From: Sphingomonadales bacterium
GTDB lineage: Bacteria > Pseudomonadota > Alphaproteobacteria > Sphingomonadales > Sphingomonadaceae
Direction of reading: 5' to 3'
DNA: 64,000 nt
Assembly (NCBI GenBank): GCA_013297725.1
Contig: JAAFIB010000003.1
Span: 1 to 64,000 of the forward strand
A program made the position numbers and the translations under genes. Positions 41,414 through 52,309 of this stretch are shown here, in pieces. The notes under the pieces are model-generated. The model was given only the letters and a program-made list of their open reading frames with translations, did not search any database and was not told where the DNA came from. How positions within the stretch are numbered: position 1 is the first letter of the stretch; the number at the start of each line of letters is the position of its first letter.

Positions 41414-43156
41414 TCACATCTGCGTTGCGGCTTCTACCCCCATCAAGCGCAGACCGTTACGGAATATCTGCCCCAGATTGTCCGCCAAGAAAAGCCTTGC
41501 TGCGCTCAACTCCGGCGATTGTGCCAATATGAAGCGTTTGTCGGGCCTGTCATTACCTAAATTCCAATAGGCATGGAAGGCCGCAGCCAGATCGCCGAGG
41601 AAAAACGCGATGCGATGCGGTTCGCCCGCTTTCGCCGCTGCTTCCACGATACGCGGGAAATTGGCGGCCTCACGGATCAACGCGATTTCTTCGTCGCCTA
41701 GCAATGCGATATGGTCAGGCGAAGGCTTGAAACCCTCTTCATTCTCAGCCTTACGCAACGTCGAACATATCCGCGCATGCGCGTATTGCACGTAAAATAC
41801 CGGATTATCCTTTGACGCCTCGACCACTTTGGCAAAGTCAAAATCCATTTGAGCATCGGCTTTACGCGTCAGCATGGTGAAGCGAACCACATCTTTGCCG
41901 ACTTCGCCCACAACATCCGCCAACGTCACGAAATTGCCAGACCGTTTTGACATCTTCACCGGTTCACCAGCGCGCAACAGGCGAACCATCTGGACCAGCT
42001 TTACGTCGAAATCGATTTTGCCTTCGGTCAATGCAGCTACTGCGGCCTTGATCCGCTTAACAGTGCCTGCATGGTCGGCACCCCATATGTTGATTAGACG
42101 GTCGATGCCCTCAGCTTTCTGAAAATGATAGGCCATGTCAGCGCCAAAGTAAGTCCAGCTGCCGTCGCTTTTCTTGATCGGGCGATCTTGATCGTCGCCA
42201 AATTGTGTTGAGCGGAAAAGTGGTAAAGTCACTGGCTCCCAATCAGGATCGACCTCGCCCTTTGGCGCTTCCATCTGACCGTCATAAACCAGCCCGCGCG
42301 CGCGTAGGAACGCCTCGGCAGCTTCGGGCTTTTTCTCTTTTTGAACAATTGCTTCTGACGCAAACCTATCATGATGTATGCCGAGCAAAGCCAGATCGGT
42401 TTTAATCATCTCCATCATCGCTGCAACCGCAGTTTCGCGGAACAAGGCCAACCACTCGCCCTCTGGTGCGCCAACAAAAGCATTTCTATGCGTCGCTGCA
42501 AGCTGTTGGCCGACCGGGATCAGATACTCGCCGGGATAGAGCCCTTCGGGTATCTCACCAACGTCCTCACCCAATGCTTCGCGATAGCGCAGATGCGCCG
42601 AACGGGCGAGCACATCGACCTGCCCGCCTGCATCGTTGACATAATATTCGCGGATTACACTGTGCCCTGCAAATTCCAGCAAGCTGGCAAGCGCATCACC
42701 AACCACAGCGCCGCGACAATGGCCCATATGCATCGGCCCTGTGGGGTTGGCAGAGACATATTCGACATTGACGGTCTTACCCGTGCCAAGCTGTGAGCGG
42801 CCATAATCCGCACCAGCGCTGGCGATTTCGGACAATTCGGCAAGCCAAGCCGACGCACCCAGCCGCATGTTGATGAAACCCGGCCCGGCAATCTCAACTG
42901 ACGTCACGCCGTCAATCTTGGCCAATTCAACTGACAGCAGTTCCGCCAAAGCGCGCGGGTTCATCCCCGCAGGTTTTGCCAATACCATTGCTGCATTGGT
43001 CGAAATATCGCCATGCGACGCATCCCGCGGCGGTTCGACCGCAACATTACCGCGATCAAGCCCGGCAGCGATGCCTCCATTGGCGACCAAAGTATCAAGA
43101 GCATTATCTACATCAATGGCAAAACGGGCAAAAAGTGACACGATATGTCCAAACAT
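41414..43156 (-). CDS. argS: Arginyl-tRNA synthetase
   Basis: VNVEYVSANPTGPMHMGHCRGAVVGDALA (HIGH-like HMGH); VKMSKRSGNFVTLADV; start moved to ATG 43156. Confidence 0.96.
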   Translation of the reverse strand: MFGHIVSLFARFAIDVDNALDTLVANGGIAAGLDRGNVAVEPPRDASHGDISTNAAMVLAKPAGMNPRALAELLSVELAKIDGVTSVEIAGPGFINMRLGASAWLAELSEIASAGADYGRSQLGTGKTVNVEYVSANPTGPMHMGHCRGAVVGDALASLLEFAGHSVIREYYVNDAGGQVDVLARSAHLRYREALGEDVGEIPEGLYPGEYLIPVGQQLAATHRNAFVGAPEGEWLALFRETAVAAMMEMIKTDLALLGIHHDRFASEAIVQKEKKPEAAEAFLRARGLVYDGQMEAPKGEVDPDWEPVTLPLFRSTQFGDDQDRPIKKSDGSWTYFGADMAYHFQKAEGIDRLINIWGADHAGTVKRIKAAVAALTEGKIDFDVKLVQMVRLLRAGEPVKMSKRSGNFVTLADVVGEVGKDVVRFTMLTRKADAQMDFDFAKVVEASKDNPVFYVQYAHARICSTLRKAENEEGFKPSPDHIALLGDEEIALIREAANFPRIVEAAAKAGEPHRIAFFLGDLAAAFHAYWNLGNDRPDKRFILAQSPELSAARLFLADNLGQIFRNGLRLMGVEAATQM

Positions 43157-43246
43157 AAAACAACGAAAACAGACCGTCACCTAGCCGGTGATAGCCGAAA
43201 GCAAAAGAGGTGATTCGGTTATTCTAGGATGACGCCTAGACCGATA

Positions 43247-43900
43247 TCAGCGCGTGACGTTGTAGCGCAGTTGGTCCTCGGTCAGTTGAAAGCCGACGAG
43301 CAACTCAAAGCTGGCGCGTTGCAATGCGGCGCGCACTTCTGGATCGGCCATCGGGTCAAGCGCGGCATCGGCATCACCAGCCTTACGTTTACGAGTGATT
43401 TTTTCAACGATATCGGCTGGCAAACGTGCAGATGTGCCGTCAATATAACTTGCAGCTTTGCCGGTTGCTGTGGCGCGGTCTTGCCCGGCGGCAAAGTTCA
43501 ATGTCACCTGCCCGACCCGTTTGGCAACTACAGCAGTGCCGCCCTGTACCACGGATGAGAAATAAGGGACGGTGATGCTACGTGCTGCGGAACGATCCAT
43601 GCGGCGCGCATGCACTTCAAAACTTGCGACAGAGTAGATTTTTTCACCGCTGCTGTTGCACTCGGGACGTAGCTTAGTGATCGTCGCGACCACATCAACA
43701 TCGCTGGCATTTTGGCTGTTTGCCGAGTTGAACAAGGTGATATCGCCTGTGCCTTCTGGAACGGCGACGGTCGGGCAACCTGTGCGCGTTGCAGTAACAC
43801 CTACGCCTGAATTGATGTCGATTTGCCCGTCATTGGCGCAACCAGAGAGTGCAAGCGCCAAAAGCGAAACGGTGATGGGGGCGAATTTTTTCAACATCAT
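43247..43900 (-). CDS. Hypothetical lipoprotein
   Basis: Lipobox LALSGCANDG; no family recognised. Confidence 0.6.
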   Translation of the reverse strand: MMLKKFAPITVSLLALALSGCANDGQIDINSGVGVTATRTGCPTVAVPEGTGDITLFNSANSQNASDVDVVATITKLRPECNSSGEKIYSVASFEVHARRMDRSAARSITVPYFSSVVQGGTAVVAKRVGQVTLNFAAGQDRATATGKAASYIDGTSARLPADIVEKITRKRKAGDADAALDPMADPEVRAALQRASFELLVGFQLTEDQLRYNVTR

Positions 43901-44045
43901 GTCCTTATTTCATTCCCGCAGCACAATTCGCTGCAGACTGTAATTGCCAATCCTTTATCGGGCTGTTGACGTCCCTGCAACGATCTTTGCAAATGCCGCG
44001 AAAGTCCTTGGCCTTCGCGCCCGCATTAATTATGTGACATTGCTA

Positions 44046-45014
44046 ATGACTGAACCAAATCTCAATAAGCCGCCCTTGACCATATTGCTTGCTGCGCCAC
44101 GCGGGTTTTGCGCTGGCGTCGATCGCGCTATTAAAATCGTGGAGCTAGCTCTCGAAAAACACGGCAGCCCGGTCTATGTACGGCATGAAATTGTGCATAA
44201 CCGCTTTGTCGTAGACAGCCTGAAAGCCAAGGGCGCGATATTCGTTGAGGAACTGGACGAAGTTCCAGCAGGCGCGCCTGTTGTATTTTCCGCACACGGT
44301 GTTCCCAAGTCGGTGCCTGTTGACGCGGAAAACCGCGGGCTTGAGTATTTTGATGCGACCTGTCCTTTGGTTTCAAAAGTTCATAGACAAGCCGAACGTC
44401 AGGTTGAGGCGAAACGGCACATCCTGTTTATCGGCCATGACAGGCATCCAGAGGTAATCGGCACTTTCGGGCAAGTTCCGGTCGGGGCGATGACATTGAT
44501 TGAAACCGTTGACGATGCACGCAACTTTGAAACAAATGAGCCAGATAACCTCTCGTTTCTGACCCAGACTACTCTCTCTGTCGATGATACAGCCGACATT
44601 GTGACCGAACTGCAACGACGCTTCCCCTCGATTGTCGGGCCAAAGGGTGAAGATATTTGTTACGCTACATCGAACCGGCAGGAATCGGTGAAGGCGATTG
44701 CGCCAGAATGCCAGCTGGTCATTGTTATAGGGGCCCCCAATAGCTCCAATTCACTTCGCTTGGTCGAGGTTGCTGATCGTTGCGGCACACCGGCCCGGCT
44801 GGTCCAGCGCGCGCATGAAATGGATTTTGCCTGGTTAGACGGTGTGAGGACGTTGGGGATAACGGCTGGGGCCTCTGCACCAGAGGTGCTGGTTCGTGAA
44901 TTCATCTCGCTAATCGCAGAGCGCTTTGATGTGACTGAACGGCAAACTGTAACAGCCGAAGAAAGCATCATATTCAAGCTTCCCCGCGGGCTGGAAGCAG
45001 CCAAAGCGGCCTGA
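44046..45014 (+). CDS. ispH: 4-hydroxy-3-methylbut-2-enyl diphosphate reductase
   Basis: [56 protein letters not shown]. Start moved to ATG 44046. Confidence 0.96.
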   Translation: MTEPNLNKPPLTILLAAPRGFCAGVDRAIKIVELALEKHGSPVYVRHEIVHNRFVVDSLKAKGAIFVEELDEVPAGAPVVFSAHGVPKSVPVDAENRGLEYFDATCPLVSKVHRQAERQVEAKRHILFIGHDRHPEVIGTFGQVPVGAMTLIETVDDARNFETNEPDNLSFLTQTTLSVDDTADIVTELQRRFPSIVGPKGEDICYATSNRQESVKAIAPECQLVIVIGAPNSSNSLRLVEVADRCGTPARLVQRAHEMDFAWLDGVRTLGITAGASAPEVLVREFISLIAERFDVTERQTVTAEESIIFKLPRGLEAAKAA

Positions 45015-45967
45015 TGGCGGTCTATACGCAGGTTAGCGCCGAGGCGGCATCCGTCTTGTTGGTGCGTTACGATCTTGGCCGGCTTACGGCGATGAAAGGG
45101 ATAGCTGAAGGCGTCGAAAACAGCAATTTCCTGATCGAGACTGACCGATCCCGGTTCATCCTGACACTTTACGAAAGTAGAACTAACCCGGCGGACCTGC
45201 CCTATTTCCATGATCTTTTGGCACATTTGCACACAAAAGGATGCCGCGTTCCGCGCTTTATCGAGGACCGCGAAGGCCGTTGGTTGCAGGATGTTGCGGG
45301 CCGCAAAGCGTGTTTGATCGAGTTTCTCTCTGGCGTTTCGGTTTCGGAACCGCATCCTTTGGTGGCGTATAATGTCGGCAAGGCGCTTGGAGCGATGCAT
45401 AGAGCGCAAGGTGACTTTACGGGAACGCGGCCAAACCCGCTGGGCCATAGCGATTGGCGGCCTTTGTTTGAAAAATGCGATCCTGTAGAGAGTGAGAAAC
45501 TCCTTCCCGGGCTGACAGCGCGCATCGCCGATGAGTGCGATTATCTCGACCAAAATTGGCCCGATAATCTGCCAACAGCTGCTGTGCATGCCGATCTTTT
45601 CCCTGACAATGTGCTAATCCTTGATGACGAAGTAACGGGACTGATCGATTTCTATTTCGCCTGCACTGATGCGCGTGCCTATGATTTGGCGGTTACGCAT
45701 ACTGCATGGAGTTTTAGCGCGGACGGCGGTCAATACAGCCCGGAAATTGGCAATGCGATTATTGACGGCTATCTTGACCGAATTGAATTGGATGCATCCG
45801 AAAAAGCAGCTTTGCCTATATTGGCGCGCGGGGCTTGCTTACGATTTTTGCTCACACGGCTCTATGACTGGATCAATACACCGGCAGGAGCAATGGTGTC
45901 CCGAAAAGACCCGCTCGCCTTTTTGCGCCGTCTTGACCATTACATAGCACACGGGCTAATTACATAA
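45014..45967 (+). CDS. thrB: Homoserine kinase (APH fold)
   Basis: [48 protein letters not shown] overlap with ispH. Confidence 0.93.
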   Translation: MAVYTQVSAEAASVLLVRYDLGRLTAMKGIAEGVENSNFLIETDRSRFILTLYESRTNPADLPYFHDLLAHLHTKGCRVPRFIEDREGRWLQDVAGRKACLIEFLSGVSVSEPHPLVAYNVGKALGAMHRAQGDFTGTRPNPLGHSDWRPLFEKCDPVESEKLLPGLTARIADECDYLDQNWPDNLPTAAVHADLFPDNVLILDDEVTGLIDFYFACTDARAYDLAVTHTAWSFSADGGQYSPEIGNAIIDGYLDRIELDASEKAALPILARGACLRFLLTRLYDWINTPAGAMVSRKDPLAFLRRLDHYIAHGLIT

Positions 45968-45971
45968 ATGT

Positions 45972-46412
45972 ATGAAAACCGTTGATATCTTTACTGATGG
46001 TGCTTGCAAAGGCAATCCTGGGCCTGGGGGCTGGGGCGCGATCATTCGGTATGGCGAACATGAAAAAGAGATTTCTGGTGGCGATCCTGACACCACGAAC
46101 AACCGGATGGAGCTGACGGCAACTATCCGCGCACTCAACATGTTGATCGAACCGTGCCAGGTCCGGCTGCATACTGACAGCAAATATGTGATCGACGGGA
46201 TTACGCGTTGGGTCAGCGGTTGGCAGCGCAATGGCTGGAAAAACGCTTCAAAACAGCCGGTACGTAACGCCGAATTATGGCATGACCTGATCGAGGCAAC
46301 AGCGCGCCACAACGTTGAGTGGATCTGGGTAAAGGGCCATAGCGGCCATGTTGAAAACGAACGCGCCGACAAACTGGCAAGCGACGCTGCAGAAGCCGCT
46401 GCGATTAAATAA
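45972..46412 (+). CDS. rnhA: Ribonuclease HI
   Basis: [56 protein letters not shown]. Confidence 0.97.
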   Translation: MKTVDIFTDGACKGNPGPGGWGAIIRYGEHEKEISGGDPDTTNNRMELTATIRALNMLIEPCQVRLHTDSKYVIDGITRWVSGWQRNGWKNASKQPVRNAELWHDLIEATARHNVEWIWVKGHSGHVENERADKLASDAAEAAAIK

Positions 46413-46418
46413 CGGCCA

Positions 46419-47528
46419 TTACCGAAGCCTGTCCGGCGCATAGTTGGCAGAGTCTGCATTCGGTACAGTATGTGTGCGGTCCAATAGCAACGATGCCGCC
46501 ATAGATGCCGCCGCAGGCGCGGTTTGAATGCCGTATCCGCCCTGCCCTGCAAGCCAGAAAAACTCAGACACATCGGGATCACGACCGATTACTGGCAACC
46601 GGTCTGGCGCAAAGCTGCGCAACCCTGCCCATTTGCGTTCAAGCCGGGTGATCTGCCAATCGACGACCTGTTGAAGCCGATCAATAGCAAGCGCTATGTC
46701 CAGCTCTTCTGGCGCAGCATCGCCGGGATCAGTTGCGGTCTCATCGTGCGGACTAAGCCATAGCCGCCCGCCCGCCTCTGGCTTGAAATAGAAACTACCG
46801 TCCATGCCAATAACCAATGGCAGGTCTGGTGAGGCCAAAGGCTCCACCGCCAATTGCACGATTGTCCGGCGATAGGGGGTAATTCCTATGCGCTTTACGC
46901 CCGCCATGTCAGCAATCACATCCGCCCATGCCCCTGCTGCATTGATCAGCGTGCCTGCAGTATATTCGTTGCCGCCTGCATTTAGCGTCCACTGGCCAGC
47001 GGCGAACCGAGCATTGGTCAACGGTGCATTACACACTATCTGCACGCCGGTCTTCCGAGCGGCTTTAAGGTAGCCGTTGTGCAACGCGCCAACATCGATG
47101 TCGCAGCAATCGGGCTCCCATAATGCTTCGGTCCAGCCCGGGCGCAGGCCGGCGATATGTTTTGACACTTCCGCGGCGTCCAATTTTTCCAATGCTACCC
47201 CGCTTCTGGCAAAGTCAGCAAGCATAGCATCCGCCGCTGCGCTGTCGCTTTTTTGCCCTAGATGCAGCGCACCGCGCCGATGCAAAAACGATGTTTGCGA
47301 AAACGCATGTGGCGGCGCCAATAAAAATGGCCCCGACGCACTGGTCAGTGGCTGTATCTTTGGACCGCCATAGGTCTCGGTCCAAAACGCCGCCGAACGC
47401 CCTGTGGAGTGATAGCCAGCAACGCTCTCAGCCTCAAGCAGCAGTACTGACTTCTCAGCGCCGATTTCCGCCGCAAGGCTTGCGCCCGCAATTCCTGCAC
47501 CGATAATAACGACGTCAAAATCGGTCAT
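46419..47528 (-). CDS. FAD-dependent oxidoreductase (DAO family)
   Basis: DVVIIGAGIAGASLAAEIG; STGRSAAFW; GLRSFAPDRLPVIGRDP. Confidence 0.88.
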   Translation of the reverse strand: MTDFDVVIIGAGIAGASLAAEIGAEKSVLLLEAESVAGYHSTGRSAAFWTETYGGPKIQPLTSASGPFLLAPPHAFSQTSFLHRRGALHLGQKSDSAAADAMLADFARSGVALEKLDAAEVSKHIAGLRPGWTEALWEPDCCDIDVGALHNGYLKAARKTGVQIVCNAPLTNARFAAGQWTLNAGGNEYTAGTLINAAGAWADVIADMAGVKRIGITPYRRTIVQLAVEPLASPDLPLVIGMDGSFYFKPEAGGRLWLSPHDETATDPGDAAPEELDIALAIDRLQQVVDWQITRLERKWAGLRSFAPDRLPVIGRDPDVSEFFWLAGQGGYGIQTAPAAASMAASLLLDRTHTVPNADSANYAPDRLR

Positions 47529-48481
47529 TTCTGGGCGGCGTACTTGTCAAAAAAGCTGCGGATTGCGGCGATGCAGCGATCACGCACGGGATCGGCCTCA
47601 CGCAACAATTCATGCGCCGCCTCTTCGCCGAAAAGCAGCAGTTCCGAATTGGGTAAGCGATCAGCATCGCGAACAATGCGTTTAGTATCGACAAGCTTAT
47701 CCGCCGTTGTCGCCATCAACAACACCGGTATCTTCACCTGTTCCAACAAACCGGGTTCGTTCAAAGCCCGCGTGCTTGTGACCGCGCGTTCCACCCAATG
47801 CCAGCTCGGCGGACCAAGCTTCACCTCTGGCCGTTTTTGCCACCAGAATAACTCGTCAGCATAGCGATCATCATCATGGGTGAGTATTTTTTCACGCACA
47901 TTCAATGGCGATCCGGGCTTCTCGCCCTCTTTCCAGGCCGCACGCGCCGGATCACCAAGCTTTGTCAGCATCCGCACGACTGCATGATGCAATGCGTATG
48001 GCATCCCCATAGTCTGGATTCCCAGCATCGGCGCGGATAACGCCACCGCATCCGGATCAACCGCTTTTTCAACAAGTGCCCGCATCGCCAGATGACCGCC
48101 CATGCTGTGTGCCAGTATGACATGCGGCCCCGGACCTGCCGTTTTCCAATCCGCCCAAAACGATTTGATATCAGCGATCCACGTTGCGAAATCATCGATA
48201 TGGCCAATATGCGGATCAGCGAGCAAACGCCCTGATCCACCCTGCCCGCGCCAATCAAGCGCAGTTACGCACCAGCCATCGGCAGCCAGCTGATCCAGCG
48301 TTTCAAGATATTTCTCATAGTGATCGCCGCGCCCTGGCAGGAATAACAGCGAACCACGCGGTTCGCCCGACTGTTCCCAGTCAATCCGCCGCAGTGGCCA
48401 TCCATCTGGCGCGTTCCAATATGTTTCCGTTGCCTGCGGCGGTATCGCGCGGCGATCGAATGGCAATTGCGGGGCGGCCAT
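47525..48481 (-). CDS. Alpha/beta hydrolase (lysophospholipase-like)
   Basis: LFLPGRGDHYEKY; ALDWRGQGGSGR; ILAHSMGGHLAMR. Confidence 0.88.
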   Translation of the reverse strand: MAAPQLPFDRRAIPPQATETYWNAPDGWPLRRIDWEQSGEPRGSLLFLPGRGDHYEKYLETLDQLAADGWCVTALDWRGQGGSGRLLADPHIGHIDDFATWIADIKSFWADWKTAGPGPHVILAHSMGGHLAMRALVEKAVDPDAVALSAPMLGIQTMGMPYALHHAVVRMLTKLGDPARAAWKEGEKPGSPLNVREKILTHDDDRYADELFWWQKRPEVKLGPPSWHWVERAVTSTRALNEPGLLEQVKIPVLLMATTADKLVDTKRIVRDADRLPNSELLLFGEEAAHELLREADPVRDRCIAAIRSFFDKYAAQK

Positions 48482-48521
48482 AGTTACCTTTTGCTAATCT
48501 TTACTGGTTAATGAAGGCCGA

Positions 48522-48995
48522 ATGGACCAACAACTACTCATCTACGTGCTGCTAGGCGGCTTGGCAATTGGCCTGCTGATTTCGGCATATACTGATATCA
48601 AACATCGACTGATTTTAAACGTAGTTACAGGGCCGATCGCCTTGGCAGCACCGTTATATTGGTATGCCATCGGCGACTTTAATCTGACCGCAATCGGCAT
48701 CCATTTAGCAATTGCAGCGGGTGTTTTCGTCTTTTTCGCTCTTATGTTCCGTTTTGGTGCAATGGGCGGCGGGGATGTCAAGCTTTTCAGTGCTTTAGCA
48801 CTCTGGTTCAACTTCGCTTGGGTGATGCGGCTTCTTCTGATCGCTTCGCTGCTCGGCGCGTTAGTAACCATCATTTTTTGGCTGATTCACAAGCGTAAGG
48901 GCCGGTCAGGACCAGTTCGCGTGCCTTACGGCGTTGCCATTGCCCTTTCGGGACTTTGGGTCGTCGGTGAACATATTTTTAACCATTTTGGATGA
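48522..48995 (+). CDS. cpaA: Prepilin peptidase (A24, TadV/CpaA-like)
   Basis: AYTDIKHRLILN and MGGGDVKLFSALALW catalytic Asp motifs. Confidence 0.9.
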   Translation: MDQQLLIYVLLGGLAIGLLISAYTDIKHRLILNVVTGPIALAAPLYWYAIGDFNLTAIGIHLAIAAGVFVFFALMFRFGAMGGGDVKLFSALALWFNFAWVMRLLLIASLLGALVTIIFWLIHKRKGRSGPVRVPYGVAIALSGLWVVGEHIFNHFG

Positions 48996-49039
48996 ATACA
49001 GTCTTCAACATTGGGGACCTTTCAGGAGCTTAGTTCGTC

Positions 49040-50158
49040 ATGGATAGGAAAAAGTTGATTTTGCTGGTGGCAGCGTTGGTGATTGCCGCGCTCACCGCCT
49101 TCATGGCTAGAACCATGTTTGGGGGTGGCGACGCGGCACCTGTTGCCGCTGCAAAGCCGCCCGAGCCAACCGGACCACAAGTCTTGGTTGCAACGCGCGC
49201 TTTGCCCGTTGGCACTATCATTACCGCTGACGCGTTCCGTTATCAGCCATGGCCAAAAGAACTGGTCGAAGAGGCCTACTTCATAAAGTCCGATGGTTCG
49301 GAACCTGCGCCGGCACCTGCTCCTGCACCTGGTGCACCTGGTGCACCTGCCGCTGCACCTGGACCAGAAAGCAAGCCTGCACCTGTAATCAGTAGCGGTG
49401 ACGATGCGACGAAAGAACTGCTTGGTACCGTTGTACGCATTCCAATCACCGCAGGTCAGCCGCTGACCAGAGGCGCTCTTGTCTTTCCTGGTGATCGCGG
49501 GTTCCTCGCAGCAGCACTCGGCCCCGGCATGCGTGCCGTTACGGTTCCTGTTTCCGCACTAACTGGTGTAGCAGGCTTTGTTTTCCCGGGTGATCGGGTC
49601 GACATGGTGCTGACGCAAAATGTTGCGGGTCAAGGCACAAATGATGCGCTGAAAGTATCCGAAACGATCATCCGTAATCTTCGTGTACTAGCTACCGACC
49701 AACGTTCACAAGCAGCTAAGGATGAAAACGGTAATACCGTCGTTTCAGCCTACAAGCTTGTAACCTTGGAAGTGACACCGCGTCTTGCAGAAAAAATCGC
49801 AGTTGCACAAACCATCGGCACGCTTAGCCTTTCACTTCGGTCTTTAGCGGACAATGCCGCAGAGCTTGAACAAGCATTGGCTTCAGGATCCGTCAATCTG
49901 CCCAAAGGCGCATCGCCAGAGGAAGAAGCGCAAATCTTAAGCCAGCTGAACAAGCAACCCACATCGGGTGCCAGCAGCTATACCACGGGCGGTGAAGTGT
50001 CGCGTTTCCAACGCCGCACCCCACCTGCCACAACGCCTGTGCAAATTGCGACTGAACAAGCGCAACTGTCGAAACAGGTCGAAAAAGTTGTCAAGGGCCC
50101 GGTAGTGCGTGTCTCACGCGCCGGTGTTCCTGTCGAAGTTTCTGTGGACCGGAGGTAA
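49040..50158 (+). CDS. cpaB: Flp pilus assembly protein CpaB/RcpC
   Basis: ALPVGTIITADAFRYQPWPKE SAF-like domain; GMRAVTVPVSALTGVAGFVFPGDRVDMVLTQ. Confidence 0.93.
   Translation: MDRKKLILLVAALVIAALTAFMARTMFGGGDAAPVAAAKPPEPTGPQVLVATRALPVGTIITADAFRYQPWPKELVEEAYFIKSDGSEPAPAPAPAPGAPGAPAAAPGPESKPAPVISSGDDATKELLGTVVRIPITAGQPLTRGALVFPGDRGFLAAALGPGMRAVTVPVSALTGVAGFVFPGDRVDMVLTQNVAGQGTNDALKVSETIIRNLRVLATDQRSQAAKDENGNTVVSAYKLVTLEVTPRLAEKIAVAQTIGTLSLSLRSLADNAAELEQALASGSVNLPKGASPEEEAQILSQLNKQPTSGASSYTTGGEVSRFQRRTPPATTPVQIATEQAQLSKQVEKVVKGPVVRVSRAGVPVEVSVDRR
49311..49362 (+). repeat. Short tandem repeat coding for an Ala/Pro/Gly-rich linker in cpaB
   Basis: Repeated ...CACCTGGTGCACCTGGTGCACCTGC...; protein APAPAPAPGAPGAPAAAPG. 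Confidence 0.65.
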
Positions 50159-50162
50159 GGTC

Positions 50163-51707
50163 ATGAAAATCAAAACACTATTAAAAACAGGTGCTGTATT
50201 CGCTGCGCTTTGCACAGCAAACATCAGCTACGCAGCGCCCGGCAAACCCGCCTCGGTCGCACCTGCAACAAACGGCAAAGTTATCATTATGTCGATTGGT
50301 CGTGGCCAACAGGTTAACCTGCCCACGTCAGTCACCGATGTTGTCGTCGCTGACCCAAATATCGCAGATGTTGATGTGCGCAGTTCCAAGCAGATCTATA
50401 TCCTTGCAAAAGGCGCTGGCGAAACCACTGTCTATGCAACTGATGCGGCAGGTCGAACAGTATATTCAGCGACGATCCGCGTCGGATCGAACCTCGACTC
50501 TATCGAGCAAATGCTGAAACTGACAATGCCCGAAGCTGATATTCAGGTAACGACGTTGAATGGCATCGTGTTGTTGACCGGTTCGGTCAAACAGCCTGAT
50601 GACGTTATCGAAGCTGAAGACTTGGTGCAGCAATTTGTAGGCAATGCCAAAGTCGTCAGCCGTCTGAAAACAGCAACGCCAATGCAGGTCAATCTGCAAG
50701 TGCGTGTTGCAGAAGTCAGCCGGTCGTTATCAAAGGACATTAGCTCCAATTTCACTTCACGTGACAAAGACGGGCCAACCGGTAACGGCTTTCTTTTTGT
50801 GCCAAGTCGCGGACGTAACGTGGCAACGTTTACTGACATTATTAATCCAGCAACTGGCTTGCCATCAGGAACAAACGTCACATTTAACAACCCAACTGGC
50901 GGCAACGTTTTGAATATGGCCAAGAACCTGTTTGGTTTGGACATTGGCCTTGGACTTGATTTCGCCGAACGTTCCGGACTTGCATCAACACTGGCAAATC
51001 CAAACTTGACGACAATGTCAGGTGAAACTGGCGAGTTCCTTGCGGGTGGTTCTTTTCCCATCCCAATATCTGATAGCTTTGGTTCAGTTACTGTCCAGCA
51101 ACAGAATTATGGCGTTAATCTTCGCTATACCCCTGAAGTTATGGCCGATGGCAAAATCCGCCTTCGTATTCGCACTGAGGTGTCTGACATCACGTCAAAC
51201 GGAGCTGTCCGTATCGGTGGAACAGAGATTCCAGCCTTGCTAACGCGCAGCGCCGAAACAACTGTGGAGCTTGGTTCAGGCCAAAGCTTTATGATTGCCG
51301 GGCTATTATCGAATCAAGCCACAAGCTCTGTAGATAAATTCCCGGGAATTGGCGATGTGCCTGTCCTTGGTGCATTGTTCAAATCCAATGGCTGGAAACG
51401 AAATCAGACAGAATTGGTAATTGTTATTACCCCTTATCTGGTCAACCCGGTTTCAGAATCTGAAATCAAATTGCCGACAGACGGGTTTAACACGCCAAAT
51501 GATCTGGAACGTATCTTGTTAAACAAGGAAGCGGACAGTTCTGGCAGGAACAATGACCGTCCAAGTCCAAGCGTTGGTCCTGAAAAAACCGATGGTCCGT
51601 CGCTGGGTTCGATGAGCGAAGACAAGCCTGCGCTTGCCAACAAGTCCAAAAAAACTGGAGCCAAAACCGCTGCAAAAGCAGACGGTCCCGGCTTCACCTT
51701 TGAATAA
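50163..51707 (+). CDS. cpaC: Type II/IV secretin, Tad pilus outer-membrane channel
   Basis: IMSIGRGQQVNLPTSVTDVVVADPNIADV; GGSFPIPI; ELVIVITPYLVNPVSE. Start moved to ATG 50163. Confidence 0.94.
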   Translation: MKIKTLLKTGAVFAALCTANISYAAPGKPASVAPATNGKVIIMSIGRGQQVNLPTSVTDVVVADPNIADVDVRSSKQIYILAKGAGETTVYATDAAGRTVYSATIRVGSNLDSIEQMLKLTMPEADIQVTTLNGIVLLTGSVKQPDDVIEAEDLVQQFVGNAKVVSRLKTATPMQVNLQVRVAEVSRSLSKDISSNFTSRDKDGPTGNGFLFVPSRGRNVATFTDIINPATGLPSGTNVTFNNPTGGNVLNMAKNLFGLDIGLGLDFAERSGLASTLANPNLTTMSGETGEFLAGGSFPIPISDSFGSVTVQQQNYGVNLRYTPEVMADGKIRLRIRTEVSDITSNGAVRIGGTEIPALLTRSAETTVELGSGQSFMIAGLLSNQATSSVDKFPGIGDVPVLGALFKSNGWKRNQTELVIVITPYLVNPVSESEIKLPTDGFNTPNDLERILLNKEADSSGRNNDRPSPSVGPEKTDGPSLGSMSEDKPALANKSKKTGAKTAAKADGPGFTFE

Positions 51708-51721
51708 TGAGCTGAAGGAGA

Positions 51722-52309
51722 ATGACCATGAAAGCAAAAATCATTGCAACAACGGCATTGGCTTTCTGCCTTGCGGGATGTGGCTCACTAGGCGCAAACA
51801 CGTCAATGTATTCGACCAATCAGCCGGTTGTCGAACGGACCAATTACGCAATCGACGTCAATCTTGATGGCTATTCCGGCATTGGCGATGCAGAACGCAA
51901 TCGTGTTGCTGACTGGTTCGATACTCTGAAGCTCGGCTTTGGTGATCGCATTGCGCTGGATTACGGCGATGGCTCGGCTAGCGAAGCTACAAAACGGCAG
52001 GTTGCGGCGCTGGCTGCAAATCACGGCATGATCCTTGCCGAAACAGCGCCGGTAACGGCTGGCTATATCGCAGCTGGAACAGCCCGTATCGTTGTTACAC
52101 GATCAAAGGCCAGTGTCCCCAACTGCCCGAATTGGTCAAAGCCAAACGATTCCAATTTCAATTCTAGCAACCATCCAAATTATGGCTGTGCGATAAATGG
52201 CAACATGGCGGCCATGGTCTCCGACCCAGAGGATTTGGTTCGTGGCCGTGAATCAACCCCGCGCAACAGCCGCGGTGGCAAACCAAAACCATCATCAGGA
52301 GGCAATTAA
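51722..52309 (+). CDS. cpaD: CpaD family pilus lipoprotein
   Basis: Lipobox CLAGCGS; NCPNWSKP...NHPNYGCAINGNMAAMVSDPEDLVRGRE. Confidence 0.9.
   Translation: MTMKAKIIATTALAFCLAGCGSLGANTSMYSTNQPVVERTNYAIDVNLDGYSGIGDAERNRVADWFDTLKLGFGDRIALDYGDGSASEATKRQVAALAANHGMILAETAPVTAGYIAAGTARIVVTRSKASVPNCPNWSKPNDSNFNSSNHPNYGCAINGNMAAMVSDPEDLVRGRESTPRNSRGGKPKPSSGGN

Noticed and set aside
44660-45589. 309-aa minus-strand ORF
   Set aside because: Antisense to ispH and thrB, both well supported by motifs.
48482-48521. Possible CtrA site upstream of cpaA (TTACCTTTTGCTAA / CTAATCTTTACTGGTTAA)
   Set aside because: Spacing and half-sites do not fit TTAA-N7-TTAA well enough; AT-rich chance match.
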